The notes: generated by a model from the sequence alone, not told the origin. Shown: positions 9,174 to 17,629, counted from the stretch's first letter. The stretch is DNA of 64,000 bases from Glycomyces sp. TRM65418 (GCF_019710475.1 NZ_JAJFAX010000007.1:1-64000), one strand, 5' to 3'. Program-made: numbers and translations.

Positions 9174-10268
9174 GTGACGACGTGCTGGGTTCCCGGGGCC
9201 GACGAGAGTCCCTACAACATCCACAATCTCCCCTTCGGGGTCTTCTCGACCGCCGACGAGACGCTGCCGCGCATCGGCGTGCGCATCGGCGACCAGATCC
9301 TCGACATGTACAAGGCGGTCCTCTCGGGCGACTGCCAGACGTGCGCGACCTGCGCCGCCCTGCGCGACCCCGCCCTCAACCGGCTGCTCTCGCTCGGCAA
9401 GGAGGCGTGGCGGCAGGTCCGGGCCCAGGCGCAGGAGGCCCTCACCGAGTCGAGCATCCAAGAGGTCGCCACCAACTGGCTCACCCCCGTCAGCGAGGCG
9501 ATCATGCACGCGCCGCTGCTGGTGACCGACTACGTCGACTTCACCATGCGCGCCCCCCACTCCGACCGGTACTTCCCGCGCGCCTCCAACGGCCGGGCCT
9601 CGACGCTCCTGCCCTCCGGGATGGAGCTCGTGCGCCCCAGCGGGTACCGCCGCGGCGACGACGGCCTGCCCGTGTTCGGGCCCACCCGCGCCCTCGACAT
9701 CGAAGCCGAGGTCGGCTTCCTCATCGGCGGCGAGTCCGAGATCGGCCGGCCCGTGTCCCCCGACGCGTTCGAGGACTACGTCTTCGGCGCGGTCCTGCTC
9801 AACGACTGGACCGCCCGCGACTTCGCCGAACTCGAGACCGACGGGCTCGGCCCCGTCGCCTCGAAGTCCTTCGCGACCTCCATGAGCGCCTGGGTCACCC
9901 CGATCGAGGCCCTCAACGCCTCCCGCACCGCCGCGCCGGAACCGAACGCCGACATGGCCTCCTACCTGAAGGAATCGGACCGGTACGGCTTCGACCTGCG
10001 CCTGAACATCGAAGTGAACGGCGTCGCCGTCGCCGGAGCCAACTTCGCGGAGTCCCACTGGACCCCCGCGCAGCAGCTCGCGCAGCTCACCGCCAGCGGC
10101 GCGATCCTGCGCCCCGGCCTCCTGTACGGCTCGGGCGAGGCCGCGACCGGCCAGTTCCGGCTCGAGAACGGCGACATCGTCAAAGTCACCGCGACCGCCC
10201 CCGGCCCGCGCGGCACCACCATCGCCCTCGGCGAAGTCGAGACGCGGGTCCTCCCGTCGATCACGTGA
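9174..10268 (+). CDS. Fumarylacetoacetate hydrolase-family protein
   Basis: The GTG at 9174 lies seven bases behind GGAGGA (9161-9166), giving 364 residues; an upstream TTG would overlap that ribosome binding site. The protein has an N-terminal FAH-type domain (PYNIHNLPFGVFS) and the C-terminal catalytic fold with DIEAEVGFLIG, the metal ligands and VLLNDWTARDF, SKSFATSMSAWVTP and LYGSGE. True fumarylacetoacetases perform the last step of tyrosine degradation; the central segment here (APHSDRYFPRASNGRAS) differs from the classical enzyme, and no other tyrosine-catabolic gene is adjacent, so the substrate is uncertain. Confidence 0.82.
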   Translation: MTTCWVPGADESPYNIHNLPFGVFSTADETLPRIGVRIGDQILDMYKAVLSGDCQTCATCAALRDPALNRLLSLGKEAWRQVRAQAQEALTESSIQEVATNWLTPVSEAIMHAPLLVTDYVDFTMRAPHSDRYFPRASNGRASTLLPSGMELVRPSGYRRGDDGLPVFGPTRALDIEAEVGFLIGGESEIGRPVSPDAFEDYVFGAVLLNDWTARDFAELETDGLGPVASKSFATSMSAWVTPIEALNASRTAAPEPNADMASYLKESDRYGFDLRLNIEVNGVAVAGANFAESHWTPAQQLAQLTASGAILRPGLLYGSGEAATGQFRLENGDIVKVTATAPGPRGTTIALGEVETRVLPSIT

Positions 10269-10274
10269 ACCGGA

Positions 10275-10306
10275 CCGGCCGGAGCCACCGAGGTGGCTCC
10301 GGCCGG
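10275..10306. terminator. Terminator after FAH-family gene
   Basis: A 15-bp inverted repeat (10275-10289 with 10292-10306) with a minimal loop lies between convergent genes and could serve both strands. Confidence 0.7.
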
Positions 10307-10329
10307 GAACGGGACGTCGAAGACGGGTG

Positions 10330-10812
10330 CTAGACGAGGACGGTCTTCGCGCTCGGGACGAGCTGCGCGATCAGCTCGACCTCGACGGGGGCGCCCAAGG
10401 GCAGCTCCGCGACGCCGACGGCGCTGCGGGCGTGCTTCCCCGCGTCGCCGAAGACGTCACCGAACAGCTCTGAAGCGCCGTTGAGGACCTTCGGCTGGCC
10501 GGTGAACCCGGGCGCCGAGGCCACGAAGCCGACGACCTTCACGATCCGCTCGACCTGGTCGAGCGGGACGATCGAGGCCACCGCCGCGAGGCAGTTCAGA
10601 CCGCAGATCCGGGCCAGGTCGTAGCCCTGCTCCGGATCGACCTCGGCGCCGACCCTGCCGACCGCGGCGAGTTCGCCGTCGACCATCGGCAGCTGGCCCG
10701 AGGTGTACACGTAGTCCCCGGAGCGGACGGCCGGCTGGTAGGCGGCCAACGGCGGGACGACCGTCGGCAGCGCGAGCCCGAGGCGCTCCAACGCCCCGTC
10801 CACATCCGCCAC
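10330..10812 (-). CDS. RidA-family protein (Rv3678c-like)
   Basis: The GTG at 10810-10812 starts two bases after the stop of the upstream microprotein gene and gives 160 residues. RidA-fold features include DYVYTSGQLPMVDGELAAVG and CGLNCLAAVASIVPLDQVERIVKVVGFVAS. RidA proteins deaminate reactive enamine/imine intermediates, but this longer subfamily lacks a clear catalytic Arg placement and may have another role. Order RidA, DUF4177, Get3-like pair, WhiB and PBP is the one seen at Rv3678c-Rv3682. Confidence 0.85.
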   Translation of the reverse strand: MADVDGALERLGLALPTVVPPLAAYQPAVRSGDYVYTSGQLPMVDGELAAVGRVGAEVDPEQGYDLARICGLNCLAAVASIVPLDQVERIVKVVGFVASAPGFTGQPKVLNGASELFGDVFGDAGKHARSAVGVAELPLGAPVEVELIAQLVPSAKTVLV

Positions 10813-10814
10813 CG

Positions 10815-10973
10815 CTACTGCTCCTTCTTGCGCTTGAAGTACGCCACGAGCTGCTCCGAGTTCTGGCCGGGCAGGACGGTGACCAGCTCCCAGCCTTCGT
10901 CCCCGAAATTGTCGAGGATCATCTTCGTGTTGTGGATCAGCAGCGGCGCGGTGAGGTACTCCCATTTCTCCAT
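10815..10973 (-). CDS. DUF4177-family microprotein
   Basis: A 52-residue protein beginning MEKWEYLTAPLLIHN and containing the conserved core LDNFGDEGWELVTV and a basic end (YFKRKKEQ). Small DUF4177 proteins are widespread in actinobacteria next to this RidA gene; no function is known. The downstream RidA start is two bases away, so the pair is coupled. The ATG at 10971-10973 is chosen because it matches the family start; the frame continues upstream without a family match. Confidence 0.85.
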   Translation of the reverse strand: MEKWEYLTAPLLIHNTKMILDNFGDEGWELVTVLPGQNSEQLVAYFKRKKEQ

Positions 10974-11085
10974 GCGCCCACAGTACGGCGTCTTGATTCC
11001 CCCGCGACGCACCGCTACGCTCAGAGTGCGTCGCCTCCCCGAATGCCGCAGCCGCAGGCTGCACCACTCGAAACAGGGAGTTCCC

Positions 11086-11658
11086 GTGTCGTCAGACACT
11101 GCGGCTCAGCCGCCACAGACCGCATCCCGCCAGTCCCCGCGGCCCACCGAGGGACACGCGCCGGCCGACGACCCGAAGCGAACGGACGCACGGCCCCCCG
11201 AACACCCCGGCCCCCCGGACCGCTCCAGCCGCGTGTGGGCCTGGGCGACCGCCGGCGCGGCCATCGCGTTCTGCGCGGCCCTCGCCTTCGGCGCGATGCG
11301 CCTCTACGTGGACGTCGGCGAGGTCGCCGACTCCCCCGAACGCACCGTCGACGCGTTCCTCGAAGCGCTGCTCGACCAGCGCGACGCCGACGCCGCGGCC
11401 GCCTGGCTGTGCGAGGACAAATCCGACCGGGACCTGAGCGAGGCCGTCGCCGCCCTGTCCTACATCGACGACGCGGGCGAGTTCCGCTGGGGCGACGTCG
11501 CCGAGACCGGCCGCTCCGTCGGCGCGGCCACCGTCACCGCCGACATCCGCGTCGGCAGCGGCGACGACACCTTCTCGTCCCCCACGACATGGGAGTTCTC
11601 GCTCGTGGCCGAGCAAGGCGAGCCGCAATGGCTCATCTGCAGCATCACCGCGGAATGA
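11086..11658 (+). CDS. Conserved actinobacterial membrane-anchored protein
   Basis: The GTG at 11086 follows AGGGAG by about seven bases and gives 190 residues. A proline-rich, polar, probably cytoplasmic N-terminus of about 50 residues precedes one membrane segment (AWATAGAAIAFCAALAFGAM), and the extracytoplasmic part (about 115 residues) looks like a small alpha+beta fold of the NTF2/DUF4878 kind (TVDAFLEALLDQRDADAAAAWLC, TTWEFSLVAEQGEPQWLICSI). Two cysteines, in WLCED and LICSI, could pair. It lies just before the Get3-like operon and divergent from the DUF4177 gene. Confidence 0.6.
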   Translation: MSSDTAAQPPQTASRQSPRPTEGHAPADDPKRTDARPPEHPGPPDRSSRVWAWATAGAAIAFCAALAFGAMRLYVDVGEVADSPERTVDAFLEALLDQRDADAAAAWLCEDKSDRDLSEAVAALSYIDDAGEFRWGDVAETGRSVGAATVTADIRVGSGDDTFSSPTTWEFSLVAEQGEPQWLICSITAE

Positions 11659-11672
11659 CTAGACTCCGATGA

Positions 11673-12662
11673 ATGACTGCCTCTGCGCCCCCGGTGCCGC
11701 GCCTGCACATCGTCACCGGGAAGGGCGGCACCGGGAAGACCTCGGTCGCCGCCGCGCTGGCACTGGCGCTGGCCGGCCCGGGCAGGCGGGTCCTGCTGGT
11801 GGAGGTCGAAGGACGCCAAGGCATCGCGCCGCTGTTCGACGCCCCCTCGCTGGGTTACCAGGAGCGGCACCTGGCCGCCGGACTCGACGGCGGGGAGGTC
11901 TTCGGGCAGTCCGTGGACGCCGACGAGGCGCTCCTGGACTACCTCACGCTGTTCTACCGGCTCGGATCGGCCGGGAAGGTCCTCCAGAAGTTCGGGGCGA
12001 TCGACTTCGCGACGACGATCGCGCCCGGCCTGCGGGACATCCTGCTGACCGGGAAGCTCAAGGAGGCGGTCTCGCGCGCCGAGTCGGGCCGGATGGCGTA
12101 CGACTCGGTGGTGCTCGACGCGCCGCCGACCGGCCGGATCGTGCGGTTCCTGAACGTCACGGTCGAGAGCGGACGGCTGGCGAAGACCGGCCCCATCGGG
12201 AAGCACTCGCGCTCGGTGGCGCGGCTCCTGCACTCCTCGCTCACCGCCGTGCACCTGGTGACGACTCCGGCGGCGATGCCGGTGCAGGAGACCGTGGACG
12301 CGCACAGGGAACTGCTCGCCGCCGACCTCCCCGTAGGGCACCTGGTGCTCAACCGGGTGGCCGCCGCGAAAGCCGTCGAAGTCGACCACGCTGAGATCGC
12401 CGCGGGCCTGACCCGGGCCGGACTGGCCGCGGACGAGACCCTGGTCGCGGGCCTCATGGAGGAGTACGCGGCGGCGCGCCACGAGATCGAGGCGGTGGAC
12501 GCCTACCGGGACCGGCTGGAGCGCCTCGGCCGCCCGGTCGACGAGCTGCCGCTGCTGCCCGAGGGGGTCGACCTGTCGGGCCTGTACCAGTTGGCGCGGG
12601 AACTGCGGCCGAGCTTCGCCGGCGCGCGGCGGCCGCTGAGCGGAGGCACCGATGCGGCCTGA
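11673..12662 (+). CDS. Get3/ArsA-like ATPase, subunit A (Rv3679-like)
   Basis: The 329-residue protein has the deviant Walker A GKGGTGKTS with the signature lysine (residues about 16-24), a switch region VVLDAPPTGRIVRFL, and A-loop-like sequence near LVLNRVAAAKA. It belongs to the ArsA/Get3 dimeric ATPases that in eukaryotes carry tail-anchored membrane proteins. It overlaps the second ATPase gene by eleven bases, indicating co-translation and probably a heteromeric complex as described for the Rv3679-Rv3680 pair. No arsenical pump or ars gene is nearby, so an arsenite role is not indicated. Confidence 0.9.
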   Translation: MTASAPPVPRLHIVTGKGGTGKTSVAAALALALAGPGRRVLLVEVEGRQGIAPLFDAPSLGYQERHLAAGLDGGEVFGQSVDADEALLDYLTLFYRLGSAGKVLQKFGAIDFATTIAPGLRDILLTGKLKEAVSRAESGRMAYDSVVLDAPPTGRIVRFLNVTVESGRLAKTGPIGKHSRSVARLLHSSLTAVHLVTTPAAMPVQETVDAHRELLAADLPVGHLVLNRVAAAKAVEVDHAEIAAGLTRAGLAADETLVAGLMEEYAAARHEIEAVDAYRDRLERLGRPVDELPLLPEGVDLSGLYQLARELRPSFAGARRPLSGGTDAA

Positions 12663-13824
12663 CACCATGCGCCCCACTGCCGCCACCCCCGGCGGCGTCC
12701 CTGAACTCGATGTGGACGCCCTCTTGGGCGACAAGGAAAAACACGTGATCGCCTGCTGCGGCTCGGGCGGCGTCGGCAAGACCACGACCGCGGCGGCGCT
12801 GGCGCTGCGCGCGGCCGAGGTGCACGGACGGCGCACCGTGGTGCTCACGATCGACCCGGCCCGGCGGCTCGCGCAGTCGCTGGGCATGGAGGCGCTCGAC
12901 AACACCCCGAAGTCGGTCGCAGCGGTGCAGGGCGGTTCGCTGGACGCGATGATGCTCGACATGAAGCGGACGTTCGACGAGGTCGTGGCCTCCCACACGA
13001 GCGCCGAGCGCGCGGCCGAGATCTTCGCGAACCCGTTCTACCAGGCGGTGTCCTCGACGTTCTCCGGCACGCAGGAGTACATGGCGATGGAGAAGCTCGG
13101 CCAGCTGCGCGCCACGGGCAAGTGGGACCTCATCGTGCTCGACACCCCGCCCTCCCGCTCGGCCCTCGACTTCCTCGACGCCCCCGCCCGCCTGGCCCGC
13201 TTCCTCGACGGCCGCATCATCCGCCTCCTCTCGGCCTCGACGCCGGGGGCCCGGCGGTCGATGCTGTCCCTCATGGGCGCGAGCGCCGCGGTGTTCACTC
13301 GCGTGTTCAACAAGGTCCTCGGCGGGCACCTGCTCACCGATGTAGCGGAATTCACGGCCAGCCTGGAGGACACCTTCGGCGGCTTCCGCAAACGCGCCGA
13401 GGCGACCTTCCGGGCCCTGCAGGACGACCAGACGTCATTCCTGGTCATCGCGGCCCCGGAACCGGCAGCGGTGGGCGAGGCGGTGTACTTCACCCGGCGG
13501 CTCACCGAGGAGCGGATGCCGCTGGACGGCATGATCCTCAACCGCCTGACCCCGGTGGCTGCGAGCCTGTCGGCGGAACGGGCCCTCGGCGCGGCGGCCG
13601 CGCTGGAAGAGGCCGACGCCGACGACCCTGTGGCCGCGGTGCTGCGCACCCACGCCGACCTGGCCCGGCGCCGAGCGGCCGAGGAGCGGGTCGCGGCCCG
13701 GTACGCCGCGGCGTGCCCCGACGTGCCGCAACGGTGGGTCCCGGCGCTCGGGGTCGAAGTCGTCGACTTGGACGATCTCCGCGCCTTCGGCGCGGCGGCC
13801 GCCGGCGCGTTGCCGTCTGAGTGA
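12652..13824 (+). CDS. Get3/ArsA-like ATPase, subunit B (Rv3680-like)
   Basis: The 390-residue partner carries GSGGVGKTTT: the signature lysine of the deviant Walker A is replaced by Ser, while the catalytic-loop lysine remains. Switch sequence DLIVLDTPPSRSALDFLDAP and ADVTARVF-type helical region (SAAVFTRVFNKVLGGHLL) follow the family. The longer helical middle may form the client-binding groove. The asymmetry between this subunit and its neighbour suggests that the two nucleotide sites of the dimer are not equivalent. Confidence 0.9.
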   Translation: MRPDTMRPTAATPGGVPELDVDALLGDKEKHVIACCGSGGVGKTTTAAALALRAAEVHGRRTVVLTIDPARRLAQSLGMEALDNTPKSVAAVQGGSLDAMMLDMKRTFDEVVASHTSAERAAEIFANPFYQAVSSTFSGTQEYMAMEKLGQLRATGKWDLIVLDTPPSRSALDFLDAPARLARFLDGRIIRLLSASTPGARRSMLSLMGASAAVFTRVFNKVLGGHLLTDVAEFTASLEDTFGGFRKRAEATFRALQDDQTSFLVIAAPEPAAVGEAVYFTRRLTEERMPLDGMILNRLTPVAASLSAERALGAAAALEEADADDPVAAVLRTHADLARRRAAEERVAARYAAACPDVPQRWVPALGVEVVDLDDLRAFGAAAAGALPSE

Positions 13825-13827
13825 GGT

Positions 13828-14127
13828 GCGGGCGGACCGCTGGTTGCGGTCCGCCCGCGATCTCCTCGCGAGGTGTGCCTGTAGGAGCCGCGCGCGGGTG
13901 CACCCGCGCGCGGTCTTCGGGGGCGGCTCCCGGGATGCCCACTTCGCCGCCGGTCCTACAGGCACCGGTCCGCCGCTCCGCGCTTCCACCTCCACCGGCG
14001 GAGCAGCCGTTTTTTCAATCAACCATCACATGTCCGCGATGTGCCGCCAAGGACTGTTTTTCGACCTGTGGATAACTTTGCGAATGTCGCTTATGTTGCC
14101 TGGTGGCATGGGGAAGGGTTTTCCACA
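13828..14127. repeat. Composite hairpin/DnaA-box element, copy A
   Basis: Between convergent genes lie: hairpin 1 (13828-13840 with 13846-13858, loop TGGTT); a 12-bp outer stem (13875-13886 with 13954-13965) enclosing a 26-nt perfect palindrome (13888-13913); a TCCGCCG/CGGCGGA hairpin running into a T6 tract at 14010-14015; then TGTGGATAA at 14067-14075 and an inverted TTTTCCACA at 14119-14127. Copy B at 45895-46261 has the same order, nearly the same hairpin sequences (GCGGGCGG arms with a TGGT loop; GCGCGCGG), and the same 49-base distance from T6 to CCTGTGGATAACTTT. See also the findings. Confidence 0.65.
14067..14075 (-). promoter_or_regulatory. DnaA-box-like site
   Basis: TTATCCACA on the minus strand, identical to the strongest E. 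coli DnaA box; a second site, TTTTCCACA, lies on the plus strand at 14119-14127. Whether DnaA binds here is inference. Confidence 0.45.
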
Positions 14128-14525
14128 GGGCATGAAAACGCGCCCGAGACGGCTTCGCCGTCCGGGCGCGGTGGTCTTCCTGTGCTCGTGCTGGTCGCCG
14201 GTAAGACGTTCACGTTCACCGGTATCCGGCGCCTGCTCTTGCGAGCGCTCCGCTGCTCATCCTCCAAGGCCACTTCGAACACCGCCCTCCATGAGCGGAC
14301 GTCGGCGTGCTTGCGCAGCAGCGCCCTTCGTTCCCTCTCGGTCATGCCACCCCAGACGCCGAACTCGATACGGTTGTCGAGCGCGTCCGCGAGGCATTCC
14401 AGCCGGACCGGACAGCCTCGGCACACCTTCTTCGCATTGTTCTGCTCCGCCCCTTGGACGAACAAGGCGTCAGGATCACCCTCCTGACACAGCGCCTTGG
14501 TCGTCCAGTCGATCAGCAGTCCCAT
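14091..14525 (-). CDS. WhiB-family iron-sulfur regulator (WhiB4-like)
   Basis: The second of two close ATGs (14523-14525) is eight bases from GGGGAGG and gives 144 residues; the first ATG (14529-14531) is too close. Four cluster cysteines are at C13, C35, C38 and C44, followed by the beta-turn motif GVWGGMTERERR and a basic DNA-binding tail. Placement beside the Get3-like pair and a PonA2-like PBP matches WhiB4, a redox-sensing 4Fe-4S protein. The last 50 or so residues are low-complexity and the frame runs across a terminator-like hairpin (14139-14170), so the annotated end is doubtful. Confidence 0.9.
   Translation of the reverse strand: MGLLIDWTTKALCQEGDPDALFVQGAEQNNAKKVCRGCPVRLECLADALDNRIEFGVWGGMTERERRALLRKHADVRSWRAVFEVALEDEQRSARKSRRRIPVNVNVLPATSTSTGRPPRPDGEAVSGAFSCPVENPSPCHQAT
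14139..14170 (-). terminator. Apparent whiB terminator inside the reading frame
   Basis: A 13-bp hairpin with one bulged base (14139-14146 with 14163-14170, inner 14148-14152 with 14158-14162) is followed on the minus strand by four T. It lies about 45 bases before the in-frame stop of the WhiB frame at 14091. Confidence 0.55.
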
Positions 14526-14935
14526 CTGCATGACCTCCCCGTGAGATCTACCCTTCATACCCCCCGACGACTACATTCGAGTGATCCTTCGATCACGCAA
14601 CGTCGCCGTCAGAACGGACCCTACACCTCTTGTAAGTGTTTGACTACTCTCCGAGACGAAAATCGGACTTTGCGGGACGGCTTCACCCCTACGGCTCACT
14701 ACGCGATGGCGACTCGCGATAATAACGATTCCGATACGAGAGCATCTCGTCTTCCGGATTGCGGCGTATGCATGCAGGGAACCTGAATCGACGTGGCCGA
14801 CGCGCTGATCGCAAGCGCTCTCAGCTGGGCCCGCGCCCCGTCGGTCCGACCGGCCGACACTGTCGGCGAGTCGCTGATTCGGCATTTGCACACAGCCGCT
14901 CCCGCAGTTTCCGAAGTTCGTTCTAATCTGAGGCG
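14526..14935. other. AT-richer divergent promoter region, whiB / PBP
   Basis: The 410 bases hold no supported gene and are clearly less GC-rich than the surroundings. A short perfect hairpin GTGATC-CTTC-GATCAC lies near 14580-14595 and a -10-like TCTAAT near 14920-14926 may serve the PBP gene. Nothing else recognisable is seen. Confidence 0.4.
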
Positions 14936-17359
14936 GTGGAGACCTTGAAACGCGACCGGAGTCCCCTTGGGGATGCCATAGCTCTGCTCGTCTGCGGCAT
15001 CCTCGCCGGAGTACTCGCGGCCGCGGCCGCCTTCCCGCTCGTCGGGCTCGCCGGCCTCGTGACCGAGGACAGCGTCGCCTCGTTCGAATCGCTGCCGACG
15101 GAGCTCACCAAACCCACACTCCCGCAGACGTCTTACGTGTACGCTTCTGACGGAGAGACACTCATCACCTCTTTCTACGAGGAGAACCGCCGCGAGGTCA
15201 CCCTCGAGGAGGTCTCCCCAGTCATGATCGACGCGCTCCTAGCGGCCGAGGACTCGAAGTTCTACGAACACAACGGGGTCGACTGGGCCGGGATCATCCG
15301 GGCCGCCGTGGCGAACCAGGGCGGCGACTCCCAGGGGGCGTCGACCCTCACCATGCAGTTCGTACGCAATACCCTGATCTACTCCGCTTCAACCATCGAC
15401 GAAGTGATCGCCGCGTCGGAGGACACGTACGAGCGCAAGCTCCGAGAAGCTCGGTACGCCATGGGCATCGAGGAGACGATGTCCAAAGAGGAGATCCTGC
15501 AGGGCTATCTCAACGTGATCTACCTCGGCAACCAGGCGTACGGGGTCCACGCCGGCTCCTACACCTACTTCAACAAGCCGCCGAGCGAGCTCACCACCGC
15601 CGAGGCCGCGACGCTCGCCTCGCTGCCGAAATTCCCCTCCTTCGCCGACGGCCTGCTCGACGGCGAGGGTGACGACAGCGACATCATCGACCGCCGCAAT
15701 TGGATCCTCGACCGCATGGTCGGTCTCGACATGATCACCCAGGCCGAGGCCGACGAGGCGCAGGAGCAGCCGCTGGGCCTGAACCCCCGCCCGGTCCGCA
15801 GCGAATGCGTCGACGTCGCCACCCCGAACTGGGGCTTCTTCTGCGACTACTTCAAGGACTGGTGGGCGAACCAGGAGGTCTTCGGCGAGACCGAGCGCGA
15901 CCGCCTCAGCCTGCTCAAACGCGGCGGCTTCAGGATCGTCACCAGCCTCGACCCCGCCCTCCAAGAGGCGGCGATGGACGCCATCCACGACGAGATCGAC
16001 GACGACGACCCGCGCGCCCTCGGCTCCGTGACGATCACGCCGGGCACCGGGCACGTCCGCTCCATGGCGGTCAACCGCGTCTACAGCCTCGACCAGACCG
16101 AGAACGGCGAACGCTCCGACGGGGACGACTCCAAGCCGTCGAACTACCCGAACACGACCATCCCGCTGCTCAGCGGCAATGAGCAGGTCTCCGGTTACCC
16201 GGCGGGCTCGACGTTCAAGATGTTCGTCATGCTGGCGGCGCTGGAGCAGGGCTGGCCGCTCAAGACGGCCATCCCCTCCCCCAGCCAGTACGCCTCCCGC
16301 CTCTACTTCGACGAGACCAAGCAGCCGGCGTCCTGCAACTACCAGGTGGACGGCAAGTGGCCCTGGTGCCCGTCGAACGACGGCAACTGGTCCTCGTCCC
16401 CGCTGAACATGTGGGGCATGTTCGGCCGCTCCTCCAACACCGCGTTCGTGCAGTTGCAGGAGCTCGTGGGCACCAGCGCCGCCTTCGACGCCGCCAAGCG
16501 AGCCGGGATCGACTTCTACTCCGAAGGCGGCGTCAACGACGCCCTCGCGCACGACAACGTCGACGGCTACGGCGTGTTCACGCTCGGGTTCGACCCCACC
16601 ACTCCGCTGGAGATGGCCGAGGCCTACGCCACCGTGGCGGCCAAGGGCCTGCACTGCGAGCCGCTGCCGGTCACGCAGATCATCAAGGCCGACGGCGCGG
16701 AGTGGACTGAAGCGGTCGCGCCGAAGTGCGACCAGGCCTTCTCCGAATCGGTGGCCCTGGCCGCGGTGAGCGCCGCCCACTGCCCGGTCTACGACAACGC
16801 CGACAAGACCCGCTGCTCCGGCGGCACGGCCCGCGAGGCCGAGAGCATCGACCGGCCCGTCATCGGCAAGACCGGTACGGCCAACAACGACCGCTCCTAC
16901 TGGTTCATCGGCTCGACGCCCAACGCCACCACGGCGACCTTCGTCGGCGACCCCGACAACTCGTCCAACGACGGCATCGCGTCGAACTTCCACGACGAGG
17001 TCCGCTCCGCCGGCGTCAAGACGCTGAAGGCCGCGTACAAGGACCTCGAAGAGCAGTCCTGGCCCGCGCCTTCGGACAAGATGGTCAACGGCGACGACCT
17101 GGTGTCGATCCCCTCGATCGGCTGCATGGACCCGGACGACGCGCGCTCGCGGGTCGCGAACGCCGGCTTCGAAGCGTCGATCGCGTCCGGTCGCTTCAAC
17201 TCCGACTGCAAAGAGGGCCAAGCGTTCTCGACGTCGATCACCGGTTCGGCCCCCAAGGGCAGCCCCGTCTACATCCTCATCTCGAACGGCTCCGATCACC
17301 AGGAGGAGGAAGAGGACGAGGAGGAGCCCGGCGGCACGACGCCGCCCGACCGGGACTGA
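14936..17359 (+). CDS. Bifunctional class A penicillin-binding protein with PASTA domain (PonA2-like)
   Basis: An 807-residue peptidoglycan synthase. After a short cytoplasmic start comes one membrane segment (ALLVCGILAGVLAAAAAFPL), then the GT51 glycosyltransferase with AAEDSKFYEHNGVDW and GASTLTMQFVRN, and the transpeptidase with SxxK (STFK in PAGSTFKMF), SSN and KTGT (GKTGTAN). The C-terminus has one PASTA domain (IPSIGCMDPDDARSRVANAG) and an acidic, Glu-rich tail. It matches mycobacterial PonA2 in domain order and location. The GTG start is supported by a weak GAGG upstream and by the family start. Confidence 0.95.
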   Translation: METLKRDRSPLGDAIALLVCGILAGVLAAAAAFPLVGLAGLVTEDSVASFESLPTELTKPTLPQTSYVYASDGETLITSFYEENRREVTLEEVSPVMIDALLAAEDSKFYEHNGVDWAGIIRAAVANQGGDSQGASTLTMQFVRNTLIYSASTIDEVIAASEDTYERKLREARYAMGIEETMSKEEILQGYLNVIYLGNQAYGVHAGSYTYFNKPPSELTTAEAATLASLPKFPSFADGLLDGEGDDSDIIDRRNWILDRMVGLDMITQAEADEAQEQPLGLNPRPVRSECVDVATPNWGFFCDYFKDWWANQEVFGETERDRLSLLKRGGFRIVTSLDPALQEAAMDAIHDEIDDDDPRALGSVTITPGTGHVRSMAVNRVYSLDQTENGERSDGDDSKPSNYPNTTIPLLSGNEQVSGYPAGSTFKMFVMLAALEQGWPLKTAIPSPSQYASRLYFDETKQPASCNYQVDGKWPWCPSNDGNWSSSPLNMWGMFGRSSNTAFVQLQELVGTSAAFDAAKRAGIDFYSEGGVNDALAHDNVDGYGVFTLGFDPTTPLEMAEAYATVAAKGLHCEPLPVTQIIKADGAEWTEAVAPKCDQAFSESVALAAVSAAHCPVYDNADKTRCSGGTAREAESIDRPVIGKTGTANNDRSYWFIGSTPNATTATFVGDPDNSSNDGIASNFHDEVRSAGVKTLKAAYKDLEEQSWPAPSDKMVNGDDLVSIPSIGCMDPDDARSRVANAGFEASIASGRFNSDCKEGQAFSTSITGSAPKGSPVYILISNGSDHQEEEEDEEEPGGTTPPDRD

Positions 17360-17374
17360 CCGCAGTACGCGCGG

Positions 17375-17417
17375 CGGCCGCGGCCCGCTCCCCTTCGGAG
17401 GGAGCGGGCCGCGGCCG
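17375..17417. terminator. Terminator after PBP gene
   Basis: A perfect 18-bp inverted repeat (17375-17392 with 17400-17417, 7-base loop) begins sixteen bases after the PBP stop. Confidence 0.8.
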
Positions 17418-17572
17418 TTCCGCGGACGGGCGGTCGCAGGACGGGCCGCAGCCGCGCGGCAGGCGGACCTGCGGCCGCGCCTCGAACGGCCGCATCGGTC
17501 CGCTTGGGGCGCAAGGATTCCCGGCCCGTCCGGGTCCTCCTCGGCGTGCCGCGGCCGTGCTCGGAACGGGTT

Positions 17573-17602
17573 GCGGGCCCGCGCCGATCGGCGCGGGCCC
17601 GC
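17573..17602. terminator. Terminator for ABC ATPase gene
   Basis: A perfect 13-bp inverted repeat (17573-17585 with 17590-17602, loop GATC) lies 27 bases beyond the stop of the minus-strand ABC gene. Confidence 0.65.
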
Positions 17603-17629
17603 GGTTTCCTTTGGGAGGAAGGAAGTCGG

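Noticed and set aside
11673-13824. Arsenite efflux operon suggested by ArsA-like genes
   Set aside because: No arsB, arsR or arsC nearby, and gene order matches the Get3-like Rv3679-Rv3680 locus.
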